A DNA stretch of 64,000 nt, from contig CAWIWV010000002.1 of the NCBI GenBank assembly GCA_963839925.1, positions 1,175,508 through 1,239,507 of the forward strand, read 5' to 3'. Positions 17,160 to 26,375 of this stretch are shown here, in pieces. Each line of letters opens with the position of its first letter. The first letter of the stretch is position 1. This DNA comes from Bog-756 sp963839925 (GTDB lineage: Bacteria > Actinomycetota > Acidimicrobiia > Acidimicrobiales > RAAP-2). The notes below the pieces were generated by a model that was not told the origin of the DNA, did no database searches, and saw nothing but the letters and a program-made list of their open reading frames with translations. The translations under genes and the position numbers were made by a program.

Positions 17160-18206
17160 ATGTTGTTCCTACCCGAGGCGGCCGGACCGCATGATCCGGT
17201 CCTCGCGACCATGCCGCGGAGACCGGGATCGATACGACGGACGTCCAGCATCGACACGTCGCGACCCGACGGGTTTGAAGGCGACATGACCGTCGTCGCC
17301 CGCGCGCGGGACCTGCGGACGGACTCGGAATCGAAGGCAACGGTGGTCGGCGAAACGGAGATCGTCGCCCGACTCGATGGCTCGAACCGCCGGGTGCTCT
17401 CGATCAGTTCCTCACCGGAGCGTGAGGGTCTGGACCAGCTCGTCGGCCTGCACGTCGGACCGGGGTTTCGTGGGCGGGTCGACAAGATCTTCCCGGGGGA
17501 GCAGGAGACGGGATCCCTGTTTCACCTGCTGCTCGACGACATGGTGGGTGCGTTGCTGGTCTCGGGCTACGGGGCGCAGCGGGCCGGGCAGTTCGAGCGA
17601 CCGCGGGAGCCGGTCGTGCTCGACGAGTCCCCGAAGGAGCCCAGACGAGTCGACCTCGCAAAAGCGACGCTCGCTCAGGACGACCTCTGTGCCGGATGGG
17701 CCCGTGAGGGAACGATGATGGTCACGATTCGTGCCACCGGAGAGATACCGGTGGCGCTGGGGCCTCCGGCTCCATTGATCGAACGCGAGGATGATCCGAT
17801 CGGCTGGCACACGATGGAGTCGCTTGCTCCGCACGCCATGCGCCGTCGACGGTGTCTCGATGTCGCGATCGTCACCGACGACGAGCGGACCCACGACATC
17901 GCCGGTCACTTCCGTGACAGCCATATGGATCCGACCGACGGTGAATCGGTCGTCCACGAGTACACGGTCACCGGTGGAATCGATGTCGATGCGGGCCGGA
18001 TCGTGGAGATCAGCGCGAGGGCGCACGTGTTGCCGTGGATGGAGTGTCCGGGGGCGGTGGCGAGTGCCGAACGGCTGTCCGGTCTGCCCGTCTCCGAAGT
18101 GAGGGGTCGGGTTCGTCGGGAGTTCAGCGGAACCTTGACCTGCACCCACCTGAACGACACGCTGCGGTCACTCGGGGACCTCACCTACCTCGTCGAGCAG
18201 CTGTGA
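17160..18206 (+). CDS. DUF2889 family protein
   Basis: This 348-residue soluble protein has the C-terminal signature GTLTCTHLNDTLRSLGDL and an internal segment about duplicated strand pairs (ARDLRTDSESKATVVGETEI), matching my recollection of DUF2889. No catalytic motif is recognised. Homologues in other actinobacteria occur near acyl-CoA or steroid metabolism genes, but nothing here tests that. Gene starts are 118 bp apart from the divergent NRDE gene. Confidence 0.6.
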   Translation: MLFLPEAAGPHDPVLATMPRRPGSIRRTSSIDTSRPDGFEGDMTVVARARDLRTDSESKATVVGETEIVARLDGSNRRVLSISSSPEREGLDQLVGLHVGPGFRGRVDKIFPGEQETGSLFHLLLDDMVGALLVSGYGAQRAGQFERPREPVVLDESPKEPRRVDLAKATLAQDDLCAGWAREGTMMVTIRATGEIPVALGPPAPLIEREDDPIGWHTMESLAPHAMRRRRCLDVAIVTDDERTHDIAGHFRDSHMDPTDGESVVHEYTVTGGIDVDAGRIVEISARAHVLPWMECPGAVASAERLSGLPVSEVRGRVRREFSGTLTCTHLNDTLRSLGDLTYLVEQL

Positions 18207-18219
18207 CGGGCGGCTCTGC

Positions 18220-19110
18220 TTAGGACGCAGCGATCGCTTGCTCGATCTTCGGGAGCACCACGTGCCAGTAGTCGAACGCGTGGGCGGTGTCGGCGAAGAT
18301 GTCGAGCGTCTGCGCGCAGCCGGCGGCGATCAGGGCGTGGTCCATCGCGGTCGCCTGACTCGTCGGCTGTTGCTCGTGGTCGCCGTTGAAGATGAGCCAA
18401 TGGGATGCGCAGTGTCCTTTGGTGACGTGCTGGTCCGGGCTGTACTGCTTCTCCAGCGTCTTGCTACACCCGACTCCCGTGCTGGGGCAGCCGAGCGTGC
18501 CGGTCAGGTCCTTCATGTGTTGCTTTCCCACTGAACCCGGATAGGCGCCCCAGTAGGCGAGGGCGGTCGAGAAGTCCTCGGTGCCGCTGAGCGTGATCAC
18601 CGTTCTGACGGTGCCCTTGTGCGCACTGTTGAGTTCTTCGGCCGCGTCACCCGCCAACAGGCCACCGGAGCTGCCGCCGAGGATGGTCAGGTAGTGGGGG
18701 TTGGCGCCGTATCCGGAAGCATGATTGATCACCCACTTGGTTCCGTTCACCACATCGGCGACCTGGTCGGCAATACCGACGCCGCCGGTGTCGTCCCGGT
18801 AGTTCACGACGAAAACAGTGTCACCGTAGGAACCGAGTTTGTTCGCGTCCGTCGCCATGTTCTTCGCGTCGAGGGCAGACGATCTGAAGCCACCACCGTG
18901 GATCATCACCACGCTCGTCTTGTTCGGTTGACTCGTGCTGTAGACGGTGACCGTCTGAAGAGCGTTGGACCCGTAGGTGTGGATGGTGACCGTTCTGACC
19001 GGGCGGGTGGCCTGTGGCGCGGCTGCAGCACCGGCCTGAGTCGTTCCGACAGTCGCAGCGATGGCAAGTGCCACCGGCAAAGCAGCAATCGCAGCAATCG
19101 CCCGTTTCAT
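18220..19110 (-). CDS. Secreted alpha/beta hydrolase
   Basis: This 296-residue exported hydrolase begins with a Sec signal peptide (MKRAIAAIAALPVALAIAA, cleavage near AGAAA). The oxyanion motif HGGGF near residue 75, the nucleophile elbow GGSSGG near 150 and a late HAFDYW with the catalytic His give the hormone-sensitive-lipase/BD-FAE-like pattern. Four Cys near TLGCPSTGVGCSKTLE and GHCASH could form disulfides. The ATG at 19110 is chosen because the signal peptide starts there. Likely an esterase; the substrate is unknown. Confidence 0.8.
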   Translation of the reverse strand: MKRAIAAIAALPVALAIAATVGTTQAGAAAAPQATRPVRTVTIHTYGSNALQTVTVYSTSQPNKTSVVMIHGGGFRSSALDAKNMATDANKLGSYGDTVFVVNYRDDTGGVGIADQVADVVNGTKWVINHASGYGANPHYLTILGGSSGGLLAGDAAEELNSAHKGTVRTVITLSGTEDFSTALAYWGAYPGSVGKQHMKDLTGTLGCPSTGVGCSKTLEKQYSPDQHVTKGHCASHWLIFNGDHEQQPTSQATAMDHALIAAGCAQTLDIFADTAHAFDYWHVVLPKIEQAIAAS

Positions 19111-19240
19111 CGTCACCCCCCTCACTGCTCTCCCCGCCAACGATCGGCGACGGTTCCGACGGTCGACCCGAGGTCGTCCAGGTCTGGGAACCAATTCCTC
19201 CATTCAACCACGTCACGCCTTAGTGGCCGCAAGGGGCTGC

Positions 19241-20050
19241 CTAAAGCTCCTTGGCAATGGTGTTGGCCTGCCGCTGGGTGAACGCCCCCGAGATCTGGAC
19301 TTGGCCGTCGAACGAAGTCCAGGAGGACTGGATGGGCTGGACGATCGGCGCGGAGATGACCGTGCCGTTGAGCACCACACCGATGATCGCGTGGAAGTGT
19401 GCACGGGTGAGTGCATCCCATTCGCTGGACCCCTGTCGGGTGAGGACAAGGTTGATCGCCCACTGGCCATCGGCAGGTTGAGCCGAGGCGGACTCCACGC
19501 CCGTTTGGGTCAGGCCGGCAGGGCCGAGGACATAGCGAGCTGACCCCTCCGACGCCTCCCCAGGAAGCAGAACCGGCTGATCACTCCTGTCCGCCGCTGG
19601 GGACGTCGAGGGATAGCTGGCGAACTGTTGATCTGCAGGCATTCGCACGTTCGAGGTGTAGCCGTTGACGTCGTTGGAGCTGGGGGTGACTTGGAGGTTC
19701 GAGGCTGTCAGCCCCGTCGACGGCGAGCAAGCAGGGAGCGGTCCCGTCGAAACAGTCTGCCCAGGGGCCAAGCTCAGCGCCGGCGCAAAACAGAGCACCG
19801 GTCGGAAGCTGAGGTTGGCGCCGGAGTGGGCTCCAGAACCGACGGGCGTCGGGTGACGTTGTGGGTTCGGAACGCTTCCGCTCCCTCGAGTGGCTGCGAA
19901 TCCGACGACAACTGCGATGAGCAGAACGACCAGCAACGCCGTTATTCCGGAGACCAGTCGGCGCCGTCGCCGACGTTGCCGTGCTTCACGAAACAACACT
20001 TCAGGTTCATCGACCGTCGGGCGCGCCACCGGTTCGTGGACAATCGTCAC
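19241..20050 (-). CDS. Membrane-anchored protein with SecD/SecF P1-head-like domain
   Basis: This 269-residue protein has a cytoplasmic basic stretch (REARQRRRRRRLV), one membrane helix (about 33-52), a Pro/Ser-rich linker, and a C-terminal domain whose features match the SecD P1-head subdomain: ARYVLGPAGLTQTGVESA, WAINLVLTRQGSSEWDALT, VLNGTVISAPIVQPI and VQISGAFTQRQANTIAKEL. SecD normally carries this head within a 6-TM export protein; here it stands alone on a single anchor. The divergent 112-bp upstream region separates it from an acetyltransferase gene. Role unknown. Confidence 0.65.
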   Translation of the reverse strand: MTIVHEPVARPTVDEPEVLFREARQRRRRRRLVSGITALLVVLLIAVVVGFAATRGSGSVPNPQRHPTPVGSGAHSGANLSFRPVLCFAPALSLAPGQTVSTGPLPACSPSTGLTASNLQVTPSSNDVNGYTSNVRMPADQQFASYPSTSPAADRSDQPVLLPGEASEGSARYVLGPAGLTQTGVESASAQPADGQWAINLVLTRQGSSEWDALTRAHFHAIIGVVLNGTVISAPIVQPIQSSWTSFDGQVQISGAFTQRQANTIAKEL

Positions 20051-20161
20051 GACGGGTCCGACCGCCTCAGAGCCATAGAACTACTATGACTAGTACTAAG
20101 CTCTCAGTCAAGCGACCGATCCAGGTGGGGCCGGCGTAGCCCCCGATGAGATACTGCGGCG

Positions 20162-20632
20162 ATGGAGCGGATCACGATCCGGAGCGCCGACCTGGCCGAC
20201 GTCGAACGGCTCGTCGAGCTCCTCGAGTACGGATCCCTTGCTGATCCATCGGGAGAACCGGAAAATGCTCCCGATATCGGTCGCTACCGGGCGGCCCTCG
20301 TCGAGATCCAGGCGACTCCCGGCAATGACGTCTTGGTCGCCGAGATTGCCGGTGAAGTCGTGGGCACGTGCCAACTGGTGATCTTCCGGCACTTCCAGAG
20401 AGAGGGCGGGCTCTGCTGTGAGATCGAGTCCGTGCACGTGCACCCGGACTTCCGATCCAAAGGGATCGGTTCACAGCTGATGGCCTCAGCAGTCGACATC
20501 GCTCGACAGGCGGGGTGTTACCGGGTCCAGCTCACCTCCAACCTGCGGCGGCCCCGTGCCCACCAGTTCTACGAACGGGAGGGGTTCCAACCGAGTCACG
20601 TCGGGTTCAAACGGCTGATCCCTGCCGGCTGA
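20162..20632 (+). CDS. GNAT family N-acetyltransferase
   Basis: This is a compact 156-residue acetyltransferase. The acetyl-CoA pyrophosphate loop is VHVHPDFRSKGIGSQLM, and the late strand ends with AHQFYEREGFQPSHVGF, which is typical. It sits between an SecD-head protein and a broken glutamine-amidotransferase-like gene and is not obviously part of an operon. The substrate cannot be told from sequence. Confidence 0.85.
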   Translation: MERITIRSADLADVERLVELLEYGSLADPSGEPENAPDIGRYRAALVEIQATPGNDVLVAEIAGEVVGTCQLVIFRHFQREGGLCCEIESVHVHPDFRSKGIGSQLMASAVDIARQAGCYRVQLTSNLRRPRAHQFYEREGFQPSHVGFKRLIPAG

Positions 20633-20677
20633 AATCCAGTCGGCTGCGATCAGCAGGGCCGGCGTTAGCGTTGCGGC

Positions 20678-21398
20678 ATGCTGCGGATCGGAGTGATCGG
20701 GGACCGTCAGCCGGACTATGCGCCTCACGTCGCGACGGATGCCGCAGTCGAACACGCCTCGGACGCCAACCGGACTCCGGCCGACGTGATCTGGGTCGCG
20801 ACCGACGAGGTGGTCGCGGCAGGGGCGGGTGCAGCTGAGACACTAGAGAGCTACGACGCTCTGATCGTCGCCCCCGGGAGTCCGTACAGGAGCCGGCAGG
20901 GCGCGCTGGCTGCGATCGAGTACGCGGTGTGTCAACGACCTGCCACTGCTCGGCACCTGCGGTGGGTTCCAGCACGTCGTCCTCGAGTTCGCGCGCGACG
21001 TCCTCGGCTTTGCCGATGCCGAGCACGCCGAGTACGACCCGTACGCGTCCCGACTCTTCGTCACCCCGCTGTCCTGCTCGCTCGCCGGGGAGGAAATGAC
21101 CGTGCACATCGAGGAGGGATCCCGAGCGGCTGCCGCATACCGGAGGTTGACTGCGGTCGAGCGCTACTACTGCAATTTCGGCCTCAACCTGGACTACCTC
21201 GACGCGCTGGTCCAAGCGGGACTCCAGGTGACCGGGACCGATCGAGACGGCGAGCCGCGCATCCTCGAGCTGCCGGATCATCCCTTCTTCGTGGCGACGT
21301 TGTTCGTGCCTCAGACCTCCAGCAGCGCGACCTCGCCCCATCCACTCGTCCTGGCGCTGATCGAAGCCGCCGAGGCACGGGCAGGCACCGTCCAATAG
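20678..21398 (+). pseudogene. Stand-alone CTP-synthase-like class I GATase domain, +1 frameshift
   Basis: The N-terminal half (MLRIGVIGDRQPDYAPHVAT through SYDALIVAPGSPYRS) and the C-terminal half (PLLGTCGGFQHVVLEFARDV through the stop at 21398) are in different frames. One extra base at about 20926 explains the break. Joined, they give a protein of about 239 residues resembling the glutaminase half of CTP synthase, with the Cys nucleophile in GTCGGFQH. The family's FHPE catalytic His-Glu pair reads FVPQT here, so glutamine hydrolysis is unlikely even without the frameshift. Such stand-alone domains exist in other actinobacteria; the role is unknown. Confidence 0.7.
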
Positions 21399-21439
21399 GC
21401 GGAGATCAAGCGGACCTGACCTCGCGCCGATGACCAGGT

Positions 21440-22273
21440 GTGGAGTTGCGGACCCGCAGGCCAAGCGCGACCGAACGGCCGGCGGGCCGAGCGATCCGCA
21501 CCACTACGAGGTCAGCTCCGGCACAGCCCTCTGCCGCTGAACGCCGCCACACCTCAGTCTCTCCCGCTCGGCTTCCGAGGCTGCTCGGCACTCTGGTCAT
21601 GGCCTTCGCTCCCTATGAGCCTCTGCCGTTGCTCGGGGCCGCCCGCTTGTTCTCGGGGATGGCGATCGAGCTTGTCTATCGATGGGCGAGCGGCCAGCTG
21701 TGGGCCGACCCCGACAGCAAAGCCGTGCTGCTGTACTCGCAAACGACCCGCGTGGAGGACCGACGTCAGTCGCTCCGAGAGATCATCGCGGTCGTCTGCG
21801 CCACCGTTGTCGGGACCGTGCTGGTCTCCCTCGCCAACACGGTGCTCCTCCTACCGCTCGGCGTGATTCTGGTGGCGTCCGGAGTGCCGGCGCGATGGGT
21901 GACTGACATCTTGCTCGGCATCATCGGAGTGCGGCTCGTCGTCATCGGATGGAGGGCGACCCGCGCCTACCAGAGCGAACGGTCGTTGGCCGCGAGGTTG
22001 CCCCGTGCATCGGGTCTCCGGTGGCGAATCGACTTCCTCGCCGCGGTTCCGGCCAGAAGCGGGCACGGTGGCCATCTGCTCGACGCGTTCCTCCGCGAGG
22101 CCGACAAGCGCCGGGCCGAGGTTGTGCTCCACTGCGAAGCGCGCAATATCGGGTTCTATCGGAAGCACGGATTTCGAGTGCTGTTGGCTGATTGTCCTGG
22201 CCGTCAACACCTGATGGCTCGATCGCCCGGAGGCCACCATCGAAGGAAGACTCGCAGTGGACCTCGTCGCTGA
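21440..22273 (+). CDS. Membrane protein with C-terminal GNAT-like domain
   Basis: This is a 277-residue protein. Residues about 115-165 form two or three hydrophobic segments (ATVVGTVLVSLANTVLLLPL and the following stretch). The C-terminus reads like the catalytic core of a GNAT enzyme: LAAVPARSGHGGHLLDAFLR, then EVVLHCEARNIGFYRKHGFR, with an acetyl-CoA loop and the usual FY-HGF ending. I know of no common family with this order. The GTG start is weak; an internal ATG at 21599 is an alternative. Confidence 0.6.
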   Translation: MELRTRRPSATERPAGRAIRTTTRSAPAQPSAAERRHTSVSPARLPRLLGTLVMAFAPYEPLPLLGAARLFSGMAIELVYRWASGQLWADPDSKAVLLYSQTTRVEDRRQSLREIIAVVCATVVGTVLVSLANTVLLLPLGVILVASGVPARWVTDILLGIIGVRLVVIGWRATRAYQSERSLAARLPRASGLRWRIDFLAAVPARSGHGGHLLDAFLREADKRRAEVVLHCEARNIGFYRKHGFRVLLADCPGRQHLMARSPGGHHRRKTRSGPRR

Positions 22274-22293
22274 TCCCAAGGACCGAACGAGTG

Positions 22294-23130
22294 TCAGCTG
22301 ACGGGCGCGGTTGCTCGGTACAGGCACTGGCCGCCTCCGGACGCGAGCAATCCGCCCCCCTCTGACCACACGCGTGCCGTCCAGCCGAACAGACCTCCTC
22401 CAGAGAACGGCGCAGCGCCGTCGCAGAGCAACCATTCGTGACCTGTCGTCGGCTGGTGGAATGCGACGTTGAGATCGAGCGAAGGAGCGATGAAGGGCGG
22501 CTGTCGCCAGACATGAGGCCGCTGCGCCGATGGGAAACTCGGCAGGTCGACCAAGATCACGAGACGTGCGGCATCCAAAAACGGATCGGAGTAGGTCGCC
22601 GTCGGTACGAAGCGCAACCACTCCTGCCAGATCGCGGGCCTCGGGCCGTCGGGGGGCCAGGTGGGCTCGAAGCGAACCGGCTTCGCCTCGAGGTTGTCCC
22701 AAAAGCGGTAGGGGCGAACCGATTCCCCCGGGACCAGCTCCGCCAGACTCGACAGGTCGCCGGGGCCCGGGACCTCGGGGGGAACCGTCTCGTCGTGCTC
22801 GAGGCCTTCGCCTCCGGCCGTCGACCACACCATGGCGTCGAGCACCGGGCGGCCGTCCTGGGTCACCTCGACCCGTTGGGATGTCGCGGCTCGACCTTGT
22901 CTCCTCGTTTCGACGCGGATGTCGACCGCATCGAAACGGGCCACACCGAGGTAGTGACACGAGAAGGCCGCCGGCAACGGGTGGCTGCTGCAACGGCCAG
23001 CAGCTCGCAGCGCACAAGCTGCCACGTACCCGCCCATCGGGCCCCAGATCTCCCAGTCCTGGTTCAAGATTGCCCGGAACGAACCCTCGCCTGTCTGTTC
23101 GACCGCGGTGTCTTCGTCGAGATCGCCCAT
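22294..23130 (-). CDS. Acyl-CoA thioesterase-like double hotdog protein
   Basis: This 278-residue protein has the tandem-hotdog layout of the TesB-like thioesterase family found widely in actinobacteria: ILNQDWEIWGPMGGYVAACA in the first hotdog helix, RVETRRQGRAATSQRVEVTQ in the strand region, and a second hotdog from about residue 150 (LDLNVAFHQPTTGHEWLLCD). It probably hydrolyses acyl-CoA thioesters. It precedes the dienelactone hydrolase gene in the same orientation 16 bp away, though being downstream of it in transcription. Confidence 0.8.
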   Translation of the reverse strand: MGDLDEDTAVEQTGEGSFRAILNQDWEIWGPMGGYVAACALRAAGRCSSHPLPAAFSCHYLGVARFDAVDIRVETRRQGRAATSQRVEVTQDGRPVLDAMVWSTAGGEGLEHDETVPPEVPGPGDLSSLAELVPGESVRPYRFWDNLEAKPVRFEPTWPPDGPRPAIWQEWLRFVPTATYSDPFLDAARLVILVDLPSFPSAQRPHVWRQPPFIAPSLDLNVAFHQPTTGHEWLLCDGAAPFSGGGLFGWTARVWSEGGGLLASGGGQCLYRATAPVS

Positions 23131-23146
23131 CGCTTCTCAGCCGGAG

Positions 23147-23890
23147 TTACTTGCCGAGGACCGCTCCGAAGAAGTGCTCGGAGGCCTTCCAGTGCCCTTC
23201 GGCGGCCGCTTCGTCGTAGCGCGGGTTGTCGGGGACGGCGAAGCCATGAAGTGCTTGATAGGTCTCGACGGTGTGGACGACCCCCGCATCGGTGAGCGAT
23301 TTCTCGAGCAGATCCTTCTGTTCTTCGGGGAACGATTGATCGTCGATGGCTGCTCCCACATACACATGGGCTTTAATCGCGCTCGCGCGGTGGTGGGGAC
23401 TGTCCGGGTCGTCGGCCTTGGCAAGGTTTCCCCCGTGGAACGAGGCTGTCGCCGCGGCCCGGTCGCCGAGGGTTGTCGCGGCGAGCAAGGAGAGCCTGCC
23501 GCCCATGCAGTAGCCGGTCGTCCCGACCCCACCCGCTCGAGTGTCGGGCAACGAGTGGAGGTAGTCGACGAAGGATGCGGCGTCGCGCGCCGCGAGATCG
23601 GCGGTATAGCCCAGCATCATCCCCATGATCTTCTCCGCGGTCTCCTTGTCGGCGAAAGCGGTGCGCATGTCGACCGGGTCGTAGGGTCCGTTCCGGTAGT
23701 AGACGTCGGGCACCACCACGACGTATCCGAAGCCGGACAACCGTTCGCCCATCTGGCGCATGACGTCACGCATGCCCCCGGCGTCGAAGAACAAGATCAC
23801 CGCCGGCCAGGGCCCGGTCCCAGCGGGAACGCTGAGCGACGCGGGGCAGATCCCATCGGCGGTCTCGATCTCGACAGAACTCTGTGTCAC
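23147..23890 (-). CDS. Dienelactone hydrolase family protein
   Basis: This 247-residue alpha/beta hydrolase has the cysteine nucleophile typical of dienelactone hydrolases in TTGYCMGGRLSLL near residue 125, the catalytic Asp in AAIDDQSFPEEQ and His in ALHGFAVPD. The family opens dienelactone rings in chlorocatechol breakdown, but many members act on other esters. It is transcribed ahead of the thioesterase gene as a likely two-gene operon and is divergent from the F420-type oxidoreductase at 24.0 kb. Confidence 0.88.
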   Translation of the reverse strand: MTQSSVEIETADGICPASLSVPAGTGPWPAVILFFDAGGMRDVMRQMGERLSGFGYVVVVPDVYYRNGPYDPVDMRTAFADKETAEKIMGMMLGYTADLAARDAASFVDYLHSLPDTRAGGVGTTGYCMGGRLSLLAATTLGDRAAATASFHGGNLAKADDPDSPHHRASAIKAHVYVGAAIDDQSFPEEQKDLLEKSLTDAGVVHTVETYQALHGFAVPDNPRYDEAAAEGHWKASEHFFGAVLGK

Positions 23891-23997
23891 GGCGTCTCCT
23901 CCTCGTCTCTCGATCGACGTACCGTTCGGACCCTAGCGGTAAGTTCGAGAAGCGTTGGAGCGGGCGTCATCCATCGGACTCATCGACGGAGGTAACC

Positions 23998-24844
23998 ATG
24001 CTGTACGGCATCCACGGAGGAAACACCGGGAGGTTGGCGTCGCCCGAGGGTGCCGAAGCGATCGGCGCGGCTGCACGAGCCCAGGGGGTGGAATCGGTCT
24101 GGGCGTGGGAGCAGATCGTCATACCCGCTCACTTCAAGAGCCCTTGGCCCTACTCGGCGGATGGCGCGCTGGCGGCCCCCGACGACGTTCCGTTGATGGA
24201 TCCGCTCGTGTGGTTGGCCTGGATCGGGCGCGAGGTGCCAGATCTGATGCTGGCCACCGGGGTACTGCTGCTGGCCCTGCACGACCCCTTCTCGTTGGCG
24301 AAGACGGCGGCGACTCTCGACCTGTTGAGCGAGCAACGAGTCACACTCGGCATCGGCGTCGGGTGGCTCGAGGAGGAGTACCAGGTTCTCGGCAAGGAGT
24401 TCGGCAATCGGGGAAAGCGCACCGACGATGCGATCGTCGCACTTCGACAGCTCTGGTCCGAGAGCCCGGCTGCGTTCAGCTCGGAGACACTCTCGTTCCC
24501 CGCGCTCTACTGCGAACCTCGGCCGAGGCGGAAGATCCCCATCGTGATCGCTGGCGGTTCCAATGCAGCTGCCCGTCGTGCCGGTCGCTTGGGAGACGGC
24601 TTCTATCCGCATCCGAGCGTCGGCGATGACGTCGGCCCGCTGTTGGAGGTCATGCGCGAGAGCGCACGTGCCTCGGGACGCGATCCCGACGAGATCGCCC
24701 TGACCGTGGGGGGCGATCCGACCAAGGAAGCTGCTCGAGCGCGCCCGGTCGGTCGGAGCTCAACGTTTCCTGATCGACATCTACGGTCAGGAGCCCGACA
24801 CCGTCGGGGGGTTCGTCGATCGAGCGCTCAACGATCTCGGGTGA
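23998..24844 (+). CDS. LLM-class F420-type oxidoreductase, +1 frameshift near the C-terminus
   Basis: This luciferase-like monooxygenase-fold protein has LASPEGAEAIGAAARAQGVE, LATGVLLLALHDPFSLAKTA and TLGIGVGWLEEEYQVLGKEF, all typical of probable F420-dependent oxidoreductases. The ATG at 23998 follows GGAGG. After residue about 243 the frame slips by one base: an extra A at about 24728 (in AAGGAAGC). In the corrected frame the protein continues ERARSVGAQRFLIDIYGQEP to a stop at 24842-24844, giving about 281 residues, normal for the family. It is divergent from the dienelactone hydrolase gene. Confidence 0.8.
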
Positions 24845-24913
24845 CCGTCTCCGTTCCAGCGACCAGTGACCGACAACGATCAAGGCGGTCGCGATCGGTG
24901 CCGAAGGGTAATC

Positions 24914-25753
24914 ATGGGCGAGGGCGGCAACGGGATCAGCAGGCGACATCTGTTGACTCGCCTGGCGCCGCTCGGGGCGCTTGGCCTGGCCGCTGCCTGC
25001 GGAACGGCAGCGTCTTCGGAAGGCCCACCCGGTGGGTCCACCAATCGGCAAACCGGGGTCTCCTCGACGTCGACCCCGTCAAAACCGGTTCGCCCGTTGG
25101 CCCTCGTCTACCGGGGTCCCGCTGCATGCAGAGGCTGCGCCGAGGCGGTGGTCGCCCTGTTGGAGTCCGGCCCCTCACCGTTCCGGACTGCCTACTGCGG
25201 ACCTGACGAGCGGCTTTCACTTTCTGCCGAGTCTCTGGCGGGAGCCTCTCTCTACGCCCAACCCGGAGGTGGAGACGATCTCGACGCGGCCTGGGCGGCC
25301 ATGGAACCGTTCGAGGGGACCCTGCGCAGCTGGATACGAGGCGGGGGCCATTACGTCGGATTCTGCATGGGAGGATTCCTTGCCGGATCGGATCCCGGGT
25401 TCTCCCTCTTGCCGGGAGACAGCGGCGAGTACATCACCTCCCCCGGTGCGACGGTGCACTCCGACGAGGATGCGATCGTCACCGTGCGCTGGGAGGGCTC
25501 CGATCGGCCTATCTACTTTCAGGGAGGACCGTACTTCTCGGTTCCCGACGACCATGGGACGACCATCCTCGGCACGTACTCGAACGGGCTCGTTGCAGCC
25601 ATGGTCGCGCCGTTCGGATCGGGGAGGGTCGGGGTGACCGGACCACATCCCGAAGCGCCCGCCTCGTGGTACCGGAGCGCAGAGCTCGAAGTGCCTGACC
25701 CCCTTCCCTTCGACCTCGGACACGACCTGATCGACACGACGATCCGCGCGTAG
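24914..25753 (+). CDS. Tat-type lipoprotein with BPL_N (GATase-like) domain
   Basis: This 279-residue exported protein carries a twin-arginine motif and lipobox (SRRHLLTRLAPLGALGLAAAC). The body matches the biotin-protein-ligase N-terminal domain, a class I glutamine-amidotransferase-like fold: LVYRGPAACRGCAEAVVALL, LYAQPGGGDDLDAAW, GGGHYVGFCMGGFLAG with the Cys elbow, and VGVTGPHPEAPASWYR. The ATG at 24914 follows GAAGGG. Exported forms of this domain are known but uncharacterised. It may form an operon with the downstream lipoprotein and ABC genes. Confidence 0.75.
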   Translation: MGEGGNGISRRHLLTRLAPLGALGLAAACGTAASSEGPPGGSTNRQTGVSSTSTPSKPVRPLALVYRGPAACRGCAEAVVALLESGPSPFRTAYCGPDERLSLSAESLAGASLYAQPGGGDDLDAAWAAMEPFEGTLRSWIRGGGHYVGFCMGGFLAGSDPGFSLLPGDSGEYITSPGATVHSDEDAIVTVRWEGSDRPIYFQGGPYFSVPDDHGTTILGTYSNGLVAAMVAPFGSGRVGVTGPHPEAPASWYRSAELEVPDPLPFDLGHDLIDTTIRA

Positions 25754-25832
25754 CTTCGCCAGAAAGGGTGCCCCGTCTCCGGATCCTGCTGACTTAGCAT
25801 GCAGCCAACGACCGCTCGAGTCGTTCCATCCG

Positions 25833-26375
25833 GTGGATCTTCGAGGAAGGCTCAGTTCCGTGCGATCATTGGCAAACGAAGCGCCTGCAACACCACGCAG
25901 CCCGACGGACAATCCTCTCTTGCCACGGTGGACCCGAGTCGTAATCGCGTCCTCCGTCACAGCCATCGCGGTGCTGGCTGCCGGCTGTTCGAGCTCCCCC
26001 TCGAGCACAACCAGCACGACGACGACGTCGAGTCTTCCTGCGACGACGACTTCTGTCGCCGCGACCACGACGTCGAAGGTGCCGTCGACCACCACGACGT
26101 CTGGGGCGAGCACCACGACGAGTACGGCGACGAACCTGTCAGCACCCTGCACCATCGTGGCGGCCGCCGCCGCGCTTCCCGCCGGCTATCGAGTGCTCGA
26201 CATCCACTGCGGAGGGGGTTGGGCGGCGGGCGCCATGAGCAACAGTCACTATGACGCCGCCTACTTGCTGCAGTCGAGCAATGGCCGGTGGGTGCGGGTC
26301 ACGGGCGCGAGCGTCTGCACCAACGGATCAATCCCTCCTTCGGTCCTGGATGTGTCACCGTGCAAGGTGTCGTAG
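25833..26375 (+). CDS. Ser/Thr-rich lipoprotein, function unknown
   Basis: This 180-residue protein has a signal anchor and lipobox (VTAIAVLAAGC), then a low-complexity Ser/Thr linker of about 45 residues, then a small domain with four Cys (APCTIVAAAAALPAGYRVLD, IHCGGGW, SVCTNGS, SPCKVS) that probably forms two disulfides. The GTG start leaves an unusually long 30-residue N-terminus before the hydrophobic segment, so the true start may differ. It overlaps the ABC ATPase gene by 16 bp. Confidence 0.65.
   Translation: MDLRGRLSSVRSLANEAPATPRSPTDNPLLPRWTRVVIASSVTAIAVLAAGCSSSPSSTTSTTTTSSLPATTTSVAATTTSKVPSTTTTSGASTTTSTATNLSAPCTIVAAAAALPAGYRVLDIHCGGGWAAGAMSNSHYDAAYLLQSSNGRWVRVTGASVCTNGSIPPSVLDVSPCKVS

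Noticed and set aside
24714..24740. Programmed frameshift in the LLM gene
   Set aside because: No slippery heptamer or downstream structure is visible, and several unrelated genes have the same kind of +1 error.
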